Assembly (NCBI GenBank): GCA_020638655.1 | Contig: JACKIC010000001.1 | Coordinates: 868,001-932,000 of the forward strand | Length of the DNA stretch: 64,000 nt | DNA from: Planctomycetota bacterium | Lineage (GTDB): Bacteria > Planctomycetota > UBA1135 > UBA2386 | Direction of reading: 5' to 3' | In this document: piece by piece, positions 50,260-58,994 of the stretch | How the letters are laid out: each line of letters opens with the position of its first letter | How positions within the stretch are numbered: the stretch's first letter is position 1 | Notes under the pieces: generated by a model | Told to the model about the DNA's origin: nothing | Seen by the model: the letters and a program-made list of their open reading frames with translations, nothing else | The model's database searches: none | Translations under genes and position numbers: made by a program

Positions 50260-52644
50260 ATGGACCCACGATCGAGATGGTTGTCGTCGTTCGCCCTGCT
50301 GGCGACCCTGCTGCTGGCCCTGCCGACGGCGGCGCTCGCGCAGGACAAGTTCCAGGTCAAGGCCGAGTTCGAGCCCGCGACGGCGAAGCCCGGTGACGAG
50401 GTCACCCTGCACATCCACGCGACGGTCGAGTACGGCTGGCACGCCTACGGCACCAAGGAGGAGAACCAGATCCCGGTGTCGCTACCGGCCAAGAAGCTGG
50501 TGCTCTCGGGTCTCGAGGTGGTCGCGCCCGCGGTGATCCCCGAGGGGTCCCCGGCGCAGGGGCCGCTCGGGGTGCAGTACGAACTGCCGCACGAGTTCAC
50601 CGTCGACCAGAAGCTGCGCGTGCCCAAGGACATGGCGGCTGGCGTGGTCAAGGTGTCGGGTGAGCTCAAGTACCAGATCTGCGATGCGAACAGCTGCGAG
50701 CCGCCCGACGCGGCGAAGTTCTCGGCGACGCTGACGATCGCGGCGGGGGCGGCGGGTCAGGGTGGTGAGCAGGGCGGCGGCGAGACGGCCGTTCCCGACC
50801 TCGGCGTGGTGCCCGGCCTGCAGCTGATCCCCGACGAGAAGCTGACGCTGAAGGCGCACTTCGAGCCTGCCACCGCGCGCGCCGGCGAGACGGTGATGCT
50901 CGTGCTCGAGGCGACGGTGATCGACGGCTGGCACGCCTACGGCACGCTGGAGACGACCAACGTCCCCGTCTCGCTGAAGGCCGACAAGCTCGTGCTCAAC
51001 GGCCTCGAGCGCGGCGGCGAGCCGCAGATCCCGCCGGGCGAGTACAAGGAGTTCTACGGACTCGACACCTACCCGCTGCCGCACGAGTTCACGGTCAAGC
51101 AGCCGGTCAAGGTTCCTACCGGCAAGGCGCCCGCTGAGATCGAGGTGTCGGGCGCGATGAACTACCAGGTCTGCGACGAGAGCGGTTGCGACAACGAGAC
51201 CGACGCGGCTTTCACCGCGAAGCTGATGGTCGAGGCCGGCGCTGCGCGCGCCGAGTACGTCATCTCGGCGGCGCCGGCGCCCCGCGCGGGACCGCGTCAG
51301 CCCAAGTTCACGCTCGACGACATCGACGGGGACAACGCCCTGACGGGCAGCATTTGGAGCTTGATCCTCCTGTCGATTGCCGGCGGGCTGTTCGCCCTGG
51401 TGATGCCCTGCACCTACCCGATGATCCCGATCACGTTCAGCTTCTTCACGAAGCAGGCAGATCGACGCAACGGCAACGTGTTGTCGCTGGCCCTGACCTA
51501 CGGCGTTGGCATCGTGTTGATGTTCACGGTCATCGGCGTCGCCGCGGGTGGCGCGATCATCCCCTTCGCCGGGCACTGGGCCACCAACCTCGTGATCGGC
51601 GTCGCGTTCGTGGTCTTCGCCTTCTCCCTGTTCGGCTTCTTCACGCTGCAGTTGCCGGCGGTCGTGACCAACGCCGCGGGTCGTGCCAGCGCAGCCGGCG
51701 GCTTGCTCGGAGTCTTCCTGATGGGGGCCACCTTGGTCGTGACCTCCTTCACCTGCACTGCCCCGATCGTCGGTGCCTTGCTCGCGGGCGTCGCCGAGGG
51801 GGGCTACGGCAGGGTTGCGCTGGGCATGGCGGTCTTTGGATTGACCATGGCGGCGCCGTTCGTGTTCCTCGCCTTGCTGCCTGGGCGGGTCAAGGCATTG
51901 CCGAAGAGCGGGGAGTGGATGAACACCCTGAAGGTGTCGCTCGGCTTCGTCGAACTGGCCGCTGCACTGAAGTTCTTCTCCAATGTCGAGCTGGCGCGAG
52001 GCTGGCACGTTCTGCCGCGAGAGGTCTTCTTGATGATCTGGGCCTTCGCCTTCACGGCTCTGGCCCTGTATCTGCTCGGCCTGCTCGGGCATCGTCGGGT
52101 GCCGGTCGAAGGTGTGTCCGCTACCCGCAACGGCGTGGGCCTCGCGAGCCTGGCGTTCGCTTTCTACTGCCTGTTCGGGGTGATGGGCTTCAACCTGGAC
52201 CCGATCATGACTGCGTTCGAGCCGCCCTATCGCCTTCGTGAGATCGAGGAGCACGAGATCGTCAAGGACGACTATGCGCAGGCGATGGAGCTGGCGAAGC
52301 GCGAGAAGAAATACGTGCTCGTCAACTTCACGGGCTTCACTTGAAACAACTGTCGCATCGTGGAAGGCGTGACCTTCCACGACCCGGCGGTCGCGCAACA
52401 GCTCAAGGCCCGTTTCGTCGAGAGCCGCTTGCACATGGATGGTGAGGAGGTCGTGCCACCAGCCCTCTTCGCCAAGCATCGTCAGCTACAGGACGAGCTG
52501 ATCGCCAACCGCGCGATGCCCTACTACGCGATCATGGATCCGCGCAACGGCGACTTCCTATTCCGAGCGAAGCTGCGCGGTAGCGATCCGGAAGGTTGGA
52601 AGCAGGACTTCCTGGCGATGTTCAACAAGCTGCCGAAGCTCTGA
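50260..52644 (+). CDS. DsbD-like thiol:disulfide transporter, selenoprotein with TGA-coded Sec 695
   Basis: 794 residues if TGA 52342-52344 is read as selenocysteine. Signal peptide (1-28); two tandem DsbD-alpha domains (about 30-170, 190-335), each with a C-x4-C pair (YQICDANSCEPP, YQVCDESGCDNE). An eight-TM DsbD-beta part (about 365-650) has the conserved cysteines in MPCTYPM and SFTCTAPIVG. The C-terminal thioredoxin domain reads VNFTGFT-Sec-NNCRIVEG; related proteins have Cys-x-x-Cys here. The frame continues 100 codons after the TGA with FHDPAVAQQLKARF, RQLQDELIANRAMPYYAIMD and DPEGWKQDF, as in DsbD-gamma. It would carry reducing power from cytoplasm to periplasm. A SECIS-like hairpin follows the TGA. 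A TATCAT box lies 13 nt before ATG. Confidence 0.88.
52358..52382 (+). promoter_or_regulatory. SECIS element for Sec 695
   Basis: Perfect 10-bp stem TCGTGGAAGG (52358-52367) and CCTTCCACGA (52373-52382) with loop CGTGA, beginning 13 nt after the TGA. Bacterial SECIS hairpins lie directly 3' of UGA inside the coding region and present GU in the apical loop to SelB; here GU is at 52369-52370, 25 nt after the TGA. Confidence 0.75.
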
Positions 52645-52660
52645 GGGTTCGGTACCCTCA
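52642..52660. terminator. Short palindrome spanning both convergent stop codons (possible palindrome-family copy C)
   Basis: TGAGGGT-TCGGT-ACCCTCA: the first TGA is the stop of the DsbD-like gene and the last TCA is the minus-strand stop of the protease. Read on the minus strand, its first 15 bases are identical to the left flank of copy B (TGAGGGTACCGAACC). It lacks the 30-bp stem. Probably a bidirectional terminator and perhaps a reduced or ancestral form of elements A and B. Confidence 0.5.
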
Positions 52661-53587
52661 GGCCGCCTGCTGCGGCACGGGCGCCGGCACCACCTGGCGC
52701 CGCACGATCTCGTTGCCGCGCAGGATGCGCAGCGTGAGTTCGGCGCCGATGCGGGAGCGCGGCATCGCCGCCATCAGGTCGCCGACGCCGCGCACGGCGC
52801 GTTCGTCGAGGCTGACCAGCAGATCGCCGGGCTGCAGGCCGGCCTGGGCGGCCGGCGAGCCGGGGGTGATGGTGACGACCGCGAGGCCGCGCGGCGACGG
52901 CAGGCCGAGGCGGTGCGCGATGGTCGGCGCGATCTCGACGCCCTGCACCTGCACGCCGAGCCAGCCGCGCACGACGTGGCCGTGGTCGCGCAGCTCGGGC
53001 AGCACCACCTGCGCGGTCGAAGCCGGCACGGCGAAGCACAGGCCTTGCGCCTGCGGCACGATCGCGGTGGCGATGCCGATCACCTCGCCGTCGGCGTCGA
53101 GCAGCGGGCCGCCCGAGTTGCCGGGGTTGAGCGGCGCGTCGGTCTGGATGACGTCTTCGATCGAGTAGCCGCTGGGGCTCGGCAGCGAGCGGCCCAGGCC
53201 GCTGACGATGCCGGCGGTGACGGAGTGCGACAGGCCGTGCGGGCAGCCGACCGCGAGCGCGTAGTCGCCGACGCGCACCGCGGCCGAGTCGCGCAGCGGC
53301 AGGCCCGGTCCCTCGGCGTCGGGAACGCGCAGCAGCGCGAGGTCGGTCATCGGGTCGATGCCGAGCACGTCGACCACGGCGGTGCGGCCGTCGTGGAACG
53401 TCGCCTCGACGGCGAGCGCCCCGCCGACGACGTGGCTGTTGGTCAGCGCCAGCCCTTCTTCACCGCACAAGAAGCCGGATCCCGTGCCGCCGCGGCCGCG
53501 GCTCATGGTGCGCAGGTGCAGCACCGACGGGCGCACACGCTGCACGACATCGGCCACGTGGTCCGACAGCTGCCGCAGGAAGTTCAT
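52658..53587 (-). CDS. HtrA/DegP-like trypsin-fold protease with PDZ domain
   Basis: 309 residues. Catalytic triad positions present: His in LALTNSHVVGG, Asp in GIDPMTDLALLRV, Ser in DAPLNPGNSGGPLLDADGEV. One C-terminal PDZ domain (WLGVQVQGVEIAPTIAHRL, GSPAAQAGLQPGDLLVSLDE). No signal peptide or TM segment is seen, unlike periplasmic DegP/DegS, so it may act in the cytoplasm or be exported otherwise. TAATCC at 53594-53599 (minus) lies 6 nt before the ATG. Confidence 0.93.
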   Translation of the reverse strand: MNFLRQLSDHVADVVQRVRPSVLHLRTMSRGRGGTGSGFLCGEEGLALTNSHVVGGALAVEATFHDGRTAVVDVLGIDPMTDLALLRVPDAEGPGLPLRDSAAVRVGDYALAVGCPHGLSHSVTAGIVSGLGRSLPSPSGYSIEDVIQTDAPLNPGNSGGPLLDADGEVIGIATAIVPQAQGLCFAVPASTAQVVLPELRDHGHVVRGWLGVQVQGVEIAPTIAHRLGLPSPRGLAVVTITPGSPAAQAGLQPGDLLVSLDERAVRGVGDLMAAMPRSRIGAELTLRILRGNEIVRRQVVPAPVPQQAA

Positions 53588-53645
53588 GGCGCGGGATTAG
53601 GCCGAGCCCGGTGGCCGACACAACCCGGCGGCGGCGGCGCCGGAG

Positions 53646-54212
53646 CTACTTCTTGGCGGTCTTCTTGGCGCGAACGGCCTTCGCAGCCTTCTTCGGGGCT
53701 GCCTTCTTCGCCGGCGCCTTCTTGGCGGCCTTCTTCGCCGCCTTGCCCTGCTGCACGGCGCCGAGCATCGCCTCGTAGTTGGCGATGTAGCGTTTGACGG
53801 TCCAGCGCTTCATCGCCGTCTTCAGCACGTCGAACGCGAGGTCGTCGACCTTCTTGAAGCGGATGCAGCACTTGCCCATGTCGAGCTTCTTGCCGCTCGC
53901 GGCCCACTCCTTCCGGAACCAGCTGCTGTCGGCGTCCTCGTCCGTCGGGTAGATGCCCATCAGGTAGAGCGACAGGTAGTTCTTCTGCGACGCGAGCGCG
54001 GCGAACGGCAGCGCCTGTTGCGGGTTGCAGTGGTAGCCGGGCGGATACAGCTCGTGCGGCACGCAGTAGCCGATCATCCCGTAGCTCATGTTCTCGACGT
54101 AACCCTTGCCGAGGTTGGCGAGCAGGAACTTGCGCACCTCTTCGATGATCGCGCGGCGATCGGCGGGCAGGGACGCGACGTAGGCGGCGACGGTGGTGGC
54201 CTTCGATTGCAT
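53646..54212 (-). CDS. DUF1801-domain protein with Lys/Ala-rich histone-like tail
   Basis: 188 residues. Residues 1-150 match the DUF1801 (YdhG-like) fold: VAAYVASLPADRRAIIEEVR, VENMSYGMIGYCVPH, KNYLSLYLMGIYP, DMGKCCIRFKKVDDLAFDVL. The last 35 residues are a low-complexity basic tail with repeated AKKAAKKAP, AKKAAPKKAAKA and KKTAKK motifs, like the C-terminal domain of bacterial histone-H1-like proteins, suggesting DNA or RNA binding (inference). TACACT lies 7 nt before the ATG. Confidence 0.82.
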   Translation of the reverse strand: MQSKATTVAAYVASLPADRRAIIEEVRKFLLANLGKGYVENMSYGMIGYCVPHELYPPGYHCNPQQALPFAALASQKNYLSLYLMGIYPTDEDADSSWFRKEWAASGKKLDMGKCCIRFKKVDDLAFDVLKTAMKRWTVKRYIANYEAMLGAVQQGKAAKKAAKKAPAKKAAPKKAAKAVRAKKTAKK

Positions 54213-54219
54213 GCGGCGC

Positions 54220-54247
54220 AGTGTAGCGTTGCCGCGCTGCAGCTCAG
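54220..54247 (-). promoter_or_regulatory. Promoter of the DUF1801 gene
   Basis: Minus strand: CTGAGC (54242-54247), 16-bp spacer, TACACT (54220-54225), 7 nt to ATG 54212. The -35 box overlaps the stop codon of the upstream FAD-protein gene. Confidence 0.45.
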
Positions 54248-55203
54248 AGCAGCGTCAGCGCCCCGACCCGCGCCGGCAGGCCGCGCAGCCGCACCGCGCA
54301 CTCCGCGTGGGCGCCGTCGAGTACGGGCAACGCGAAGCGATGCACCTTGGTGAAGCCGAACTGTAGCTGCCGGCCCAGCCACTGGTTCAGCTCGGCGAGC
54401 GCCGCAGTCACCAGGTCGTCGTCCGACGCGCCGGGCTCGGTGTCCTCGAGCTCGCAGCGCAGCAGGCAGCGCCCGGCGATGGCGCGGCCGGGGAAGACCC
54501 GCGAGCAGTGGATGACCTCGCGCAAGGGCGAACCGCTGTCGGGCAACGCGGCGATGCCGTAGCCCGGCAGCGCGTCGCCGACCTGTTCGCGGTCACCGAG
54601 GAACACCATCGCGCCGGCCTGCTGCCGCAGCCTGCCGGCGACCTCTTCGAGCGCCGGGTCGAACGGCGCCAGCAGCGACGCGGTGCCCGCGAGCGGCAGC
54701 GCCAGCACCAGTTCGCGGCAGCGCAGCGTCGCCGGGACCTCGCCGCCGAGGTCGATCTCCCAGCCCGTGGCCGTGCGCCGCAGCGCGGTCGCAGCGCGGC
54801 TCAGCCGCAACCAGGAGCCCAGCTCCCTGCGGCATGCCTGCCAGAGCTCCTCGTTGCCGCTCGCGAACGACACCGGGATCGCCTCGACCGGCGTGTCGTG
54901 CAACCCCGTCCCGTCCCAGAGTTGGCCGCGCCGCGCGCCTTCGCCGGCCTCGATCAGGCGCGGCGGGGCCGGCAGCAGCGTGAGCAGCGGCTCGACCTCG
55001 TCGCGCGCGAACGCGAACGCGCCCAGTTCGCAGGAAAAGCCGTTGCTGCGTTGGGTGCGGTCGTCGCCGCCGGGCTGCGGCAGTGCGTCGAGCACGGCGA
55101 CGGCGCTCGCCGGCTGGTTGCGGCGGCGCTGCAGCGCGGCGCGCAACCCGCGGCGCCCGGCGCCGAGGATCACGAGATCGAGTGTGGGGTCGGGTTCGGC
55201 CAT
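54244..55203 (-). CDS. FAD-dependent oxidoreductase, amine-oxidase/HemY-like
   Basis: 319 residues from ATG 55203. N-terminal FAD-binding strand with a GxGxxG-type loop in LDLVILGAGRRGLRAALQRR and a second FAD contact in ALPQPGGDDRTQRSNGFSCE. Later segments (ELVLALPLAGTASLLAPFDP, GAMVFLGDREQVGDALPGYG, GRCLLRCELEDTEPG, LQFGFTKVHRFALP) resemble protoporphyrinogen-oxidase-like flavoproteins. It is shorter than those (about 450) and the C-terminal GxxxxGDx dinucleotide signature is not seen, so it may be truncated or divergent. Reaction unknown. Confidence 0.65.
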   Translation of the reverse strand: MAEPDPTLDLVILGAGRRGLRAALQRRRNQPASAVAVLDALPQPGGDDRTQRSNGFSCELGAFAFARDEVEPLLTLLPAPPRLIEAGEGARRGQLWDGTGLHDTPVEAIPVSFASGNEELWQACRRELGSWLRLSRAATALRRTATGWEIDLGGEVPATLRCRELVLALPLAGTASLLAPFDPALEEVAGRLRQQAGAMVFLGDREQVGDALPGYGIAALPDSGSPLREVIHCSRVFPGRAIAGRCLLRCELEDTEPGASDDDLVTAALAELNQWLGRQLQFGFTKVHRFALPVLDGAHAECAVRLRGLPARVGALTLL

Positions 55204-55289
55204 GCGAGGTTCTGTCGGTACATGCAAGGAGGCGGGACCAGCCCGCCTCCTGCCTCGCGATCAGGATCGCGATTCGTCGTCAGCAGCTC

Positions 55290-56504
55290 TCAGAAGAGCA
55301 GCTGGAAGGCCACGCGGAAGATGTGGTTGGTGGTGTCGCCGCCGGCGTCCGGCTGGACGTCCTGCCACGTGTATTCCAGCTGCGTCTTGCAGGCGTGGCC
55401 GTGGTAGAAGGCGTTGACGACCGCGGTGATCTCGGACGCGTCGCCAGGAGCGGCGCCGATGCCCTGCAGGCCGGTGAAGTAGGTGACGGTGTCGTCGGTG
55501 GCGACGCCGTTGTAGCGCAGGCCGAAGCCCCACTGCATGTCGCTGTCGCCGCTCTTCGGCATCACGTACATCGCCGAGACGGCGTAGCCGGTCGGCTCTT
55601 CCTTCGGGGCGCCGGTGACCTCGTCCGAGCGCATGAAGTACTCGCCCAGGAACTGGAGGTTGTTGACGCTCCAGGCCGTGTTCAGCGTGTAGGTCGTGCT
55701 CTCGAGGTCGGCACCACCGGTCGCGGTGCCCTTGCCGTTGCCCATCGCGATGCCGGCGCCGATCGTGCCGACGAGCTTCTTGTCGTCGGTGCGGAAGTCG
55801 CCCTGCGACTTGCTCTCGGTCGTCTGCTTGCCGCCGAAGTAGTCGCCCATCGGGTCGAAGTTGACCGTGGCGACGTAGCTGAGCTCGTTGTCGTCGTTGT
55901 TGACTTCCTCGCCACGGCCGGCGGCGGCGGCGTTGCTGGCGCTACCGGCGTTGCCGTTCATCGCGCCGAGCACCCAGCGGAGCTTGCTCTCGGCGTAGCG
56001 GCCGTTGAGCCACACACCGCGCGAGTAGGCGTCCGAGAAGCCGCGGGCGGCCGAGGAGCGCTCGACGAAGAACAGGCCCTTCGAGGTGCCGGTGCCTTCG
56101 AGGCCGAACAGCGTCTTGCCCTGGCCGAAGCGCAGGCCGATCGTGCCGCTGTCCGAGTTCATGAAGTTCCACTGGACGTGGCCTTCCTTGATGCCGGCGC
56201 CCGTGTCGTTGGCGTCGACCTGCAGCTTGTACTCGATGTTCTTGTTGAACACGTGACCCGACAGGGTCGTGCGCGCGCGCCGGATGGTGAAGTTGTTGAC
56301 GTCCTCCACGCCGGCGTCGAGTGCTGCGTAGGTCCAGTGGATCTGCAGCTGGTTCGAGAAGCTCAGGCCGAAGGCGTCACCGCCGTCGTACTTGAGCCCC
56401 GAGCCGGGCTTGGCGCTCCACCCACCCATGGGCTTGTCTTGCGCCAGGGTCAGTGAAGTAGAAACGGCGAGGGTCAGAAGGCCGAGGGCAATCGACTTGG
56501 TCAT
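55290..56504 (-). CDS. Phosphate-selective porin O/P-like outer-membrane protein
   Basis: 404 residues from ATG 56504 with GGAGGAG upstream. Signal peptide MTKSIALGLLTLAVSTSLTL-AQ. The beta-barrel shows NFTIRRARTTLSGHVFNKNI, EYKLQVDAND, a porin constriction-type FGQGKTLFGLEG, and a C-terminal strand ending FRVAFQLLF with terminal Phe. It resembles the Porin_O_P family; substrate selectivity (phosphate or other anions) cannot be read off. A less GC-rich 492-bp region upstream probably carries its promoter and regulators. Confidence 0.88.
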   Translation of the reverse strand: MTKSIALGLLTLAVSTSLTLAQDKPMGGWSAKPGSGLKYDGGDAFGLSFSNQLQIHWTYAALDAGVEDVNNFTIRRARTTLSGHVFNKNIEYKLQVDANDTGAGIKEGHVQWNFMNSDSGTIGLRFGQGKTLFGLEGTGTSKGLFFVERSSAARGFSDAYSRGVWLNGRYAESKLRWVLGAMNGNAGSASNAAAAGRGEEVNNDDNELSYVATVNFDPMGDYFGGKQTTESKSQGDFRTDDKKLVGTIGAGIAMGNGKGTATGGADLESTTYTLNTAWSVNNLQFLGEYFMRSDEVTGAPKEEPTGYAVSAMYVMPKSGDSDMQWGFGLRYNGVATDDTVTYFTGLQGIGAAPGDASEITAVVNAFYHGHACKTQLEYTWQDVQPDAGGDTTNHIFRVAFQLLF

Positions 56505-56996
56505 GCTAGTTGTGATCTCCTCCCAGATGGGATCGTGCGCGTCGAGCGAGGTCGTGACCGGTGTTGCTGAGGGAAAGGGTTTCGGAGGGCCACTGCCCAA
56601 GCTGACGTTGGGGCGAAATGCTAGGCACGTCGGCAACCTCGCTCCAACAGGAAAGATCTCGAATCCTCCCATGGCACCGAACCTTTGTTCGGTGTGGAGA
56701 CTTTGCTCTCCGATCGCTCAGAACGCCGATAATTGCCGCCGGAAGGCTTGGAAGGGTGTTTTCCACATATGTGAACAACTGACATCGGCCGGGCCTGTTT
56801 GCGGGGATGAGGCCGTGTTTGTTCGTTATATGTTCGCCCCGTGCGGCCTCGCGGTCGCTGGTTTTTGGCGGATTCCCGACGCAAGGTCGTGCTTCCTTGC
56901 GGCCGATAGCCCCGATAACAGGGGGACTTGGGCGCCAATTGCCCGGGCCCCGCACGGACCGCGTGTCCGTCGAGTCACGATCCCCGTCGAGGCACC
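56505..56996. other. Divergent regulatory region between porin and molybdopterin oxidoreductase genes
   Basis: 492 bp without a supported gene and clearly less GC-rich than the rest. It contains the perfect palindrome CACATATGTG (56764-56773), a 6-bp hairpin ACCGAA-CCTTTG-TTCGGT (about 56674-56691), and a 7-bp hairpin CGCAAGG-N8-CCTTGCG (56880-56901). AT-rich boxes (GTTATATGTTC near 56825, GGTTTTTGGCGG near 56860) are candidate promoters. These probably serve one or both divergent genes. Confidence 0.55.
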
Positions 56997-58940
56997 ATGA
57001 CCGTCGAGACTCTGAGAACCACGTGCAGCCGTGATTGCCCCGATGCCTGCGCCATCCTCGCGAAGGTCGAGGACGGCAAGGTCCTCGAACTGAGGGGAGA
57101 CCCTGAGCATCCGGTGACCAAGGGGTTCCTCTGCTTCCGCACCAGCCGCTACCCGGAGTTGATGGACTCCGAGCAGCGCATCCGGCAGCCGCTGCTGCGG
57201 CGCGACGGCCAGCTGCAGCCGTGCTCCTGGGAGGAGGCGATCGAGGCGATCGCCGCGAAGTTGACCGAGGTGCGCGCCGAGTCCGGGCCCAGCGCGATCT
57301 TCCACTACCGGTCGGGCGGGTCGCTCGGGATCCTCAAGCACCTGGCCGACCTGTTCTTCGACCTGCTGGGCCCGTGCGCCACCAAGATCGGCGACATCTG
57401 CTCGGGCGCGGGCGAAGCTGCGCAGCAGCAGGACCTGGGAACCAGTGACAGCAACGACCTGTTCGACCTGCTGCGCAGTCGCAACATCGTGCTCTGGGGC
57501 AAGAACCCGACGGTCAGCAACGTGCACCTGGTGCCCGTGCTCAAGGAGGCGGTCGCCGGCGGGGCGCGCCTGGTGCTGATCGATCCCGTGCACCACAAGT
57601 CGGCGGCCCTGGCCGAGTTGGTGTTGCAGCCCAGGCCGGGCAGCGACTTCGAGCTGGCGATGGCGGTGGCGCGTGAGCTGTTCGACAGCGGCCGCGTCGA
57701 CCCGGGCGCCAAGAACCACTGCGATCACCTCGACGAGTTCCGCACCCTGGCGTGCTCGCGCTCGGTGGCCCAGTGGGCCGCCGTGGCGGACGTTTCGGAG
57801 GCGGCGGTGCGGGCCCTGGCCAACCGTCTGGCCGACGGTCCGACCGCGATCCTGGTCGGCTGGGGCATGCAGCGCCGGCAGCGCGGTGGCGCGATCGTAC
57901 GCGCCCTCGATGCCCTGTCGGCGATCTCCGGCAACCTGTTCCGCTCGGGCGGCGGGGTGTCGTTCTACTTCAAGCGGCGCAAGCCGTTCCGGCCGTTCGG
58001 CATGCCGGTCGTGCATCCGCGCCTGATCCGCGAGCCGCTGCTCGGCCAGGACCTGCTGGCGGCCGTCGATCCGCCGGTGCGGGTCATGTGGGTCACCGCC
58101 GGCAATCCGGTGGCGATGCTGCCCGACTCGCAGACCGTCGCGCGCGCCCTCGAGCAGGTCGAGTTCCTCGTGGTGGCCGATTGTTTCATGACCGACACCG
58201 CGCGGCGCGCCCACGTGGTGCTGCCGGTGCCGACCCTGCTCGAGGACAGCGATCTGCTCGGCGCCTACGGCCACCACTGGATCGGTGAGTCGCGCGGGGT
58301 GGTGCCGATGCCCGCGGAGGTCCGCCACGAGGTGCACATCTTCCAGGATCTGGCCAAGCGGTTCGGTCTGACCGACTTTCCGCAGGACAGCGTCGACAAC
58401 CTCAAGCGCATGGCCCTGGCGCCGGTCGCCGGTCAGGCCGCCAGCCTCGAGTTCCTGCGCAAGCACGGCGCCGTGCGCAGCCCCCTCGCCGACAAGGTGT
58501 TGTTCGGCAAGGGGCGCGTGGTCACCGCCAACGGCAAGGTGCAGCTGCTCGACGTGGCTCCTGCTGTGGCCGAGGTCAGCCCGCCCGCCGCGACCGCGGA
58601 CGCCAGCGAGCCGCTGTGGCTGTTCTCCAACTCCACCGAGAAGAGCCAGGCGTCGGTGTGGTCCGGCAAGGGGCTCGGCGAACGCACCTGGGTGCTCGTG
58701 CACCCCGACGCGGTTCCCGGTCTGCAGGCCGGCGCGACCGTTCGTGTCGAGAGCCCGACCGGTTCGCTGCAGGCGGAGCTGCGCCTGGATCCGGCGCAGC
58801 GCAAGGACGTCGCGATCATGCCCAAGGGCGGTCACTACGACCGTGGCCAGAGCGCCAACGTGCTGATCGAGGCGCGTGCGACCGACATCGGGCTGGGCGC
58901 CGCCTATCTCGACTGCCTCGTGCGCATCGTGCCCTGCTGA
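56997..58940 (+). CDS. Molybdopterin-dependent oxidoreductase (MopB, CxxxCPDxC type)
   Basis: 647 residues from ATG 56997 (MTVETLRTTCSRDCPDACAI); the frame opens at 56928 but the cluster motif begins here. N-terminal [4Fe-4S] ligands C-x3-C-x3-C plus GFLCF. Molybdopterin domains: IGDICSGAGEA, VLWGKNPTVSNVH, LVLIDPVHH, AILVGWGMQRRQRG, VMWVTAGNPVAML, VVADCFMTDTARRAHVVLP. The C-terminal MopB_CT barrel shows VLVHPDAVPGLQAGATVRVE and GQSANVLIEARATDIG. No TAT signal, so cytoplasmic. The substrate is not evident, and no dedicated partner subunits are adjacent. Confidence 0.93.
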   Translation: MTVETLRTTCSRDCPDACAILAKVEDGKVLELRGDPEHPVTKGFLCFRTSRYPELMDSEQRIRQPLLRRDGQLQPCSWEEAIEAIAAKLTEVRAESGPSAIFHYRSGGSLGILKHLADLFFDLLGPCATKIGDICSGAGEAAQQQDLGTSDSNDLFDLLRSRNIVLWGKNPTVSNVHLVPVLKEAVAGGARLVLIDPVHHKSAALAELVLQPRPGSDFELAMAVARELFDSGRVDPGAKNHCDHLDEFRTLACSRSVAQWAAVADVSEAAVRALANRLADGPTAILVGWGMQRRQRGGAIVRALDALSAISGNLFRSGGGVSFYFKRRKPFRPFGMPVVHPRLIREPLLGQDLLAAVDPPVRVMWVTAGNPVAMLPDSQTVARALEQVEFLVVADCFMTDTARRAHVVLPVPTLLEDSDLLGAYGHHWIGESRGVVPMPAEVRHEVHIFQDLAKRFGLTDFPQDSVDNLKRMALAPVAGQAASLEFLRKHGAVRSPLADKVLFGKGRVVTANGKVQLLDVAPAVAEVSPPAATADASEPLWLFSNSTEKSQASVWSGKGLGERTWVLVHPDAVPGLQAGATVRVESPTGSLQAELRLDPAQRKDVAIMPKGGHYDRGQSANVLIEARATDIGLGAAYLDCLVRIVPC

Positions 58941-58959
58941 TCGGACCCGACCCGCGGCG

Positions 58960-58987
58960 TTGGCTTGGCCGCGGTCGTCGCTAAGGT
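58960..58987 (+). promoter_or_regulatory. Promoter of the RecB-like nuclease/helicase unit
   Basis: TTGGCT (58960-58965), 16-bp spacer, TAAGGT (58982-58987), 7 nt to ATG 58995. Same geometry as 5861-5888 and 9108-9135. Confidence 0.45.
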
Positions 58988-58994
58988 GGCGCCG

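Noticed and set aside
52342..52360. Reading the DsbD-like gene as truncated at TGA with a separate downstream ORF from GTG 52360
   Set aside because: The same frame continues without a shift, the TGA replaces the expected active-site Cys, and a SECIS-like hairpin follows. A frameshift is not needed.
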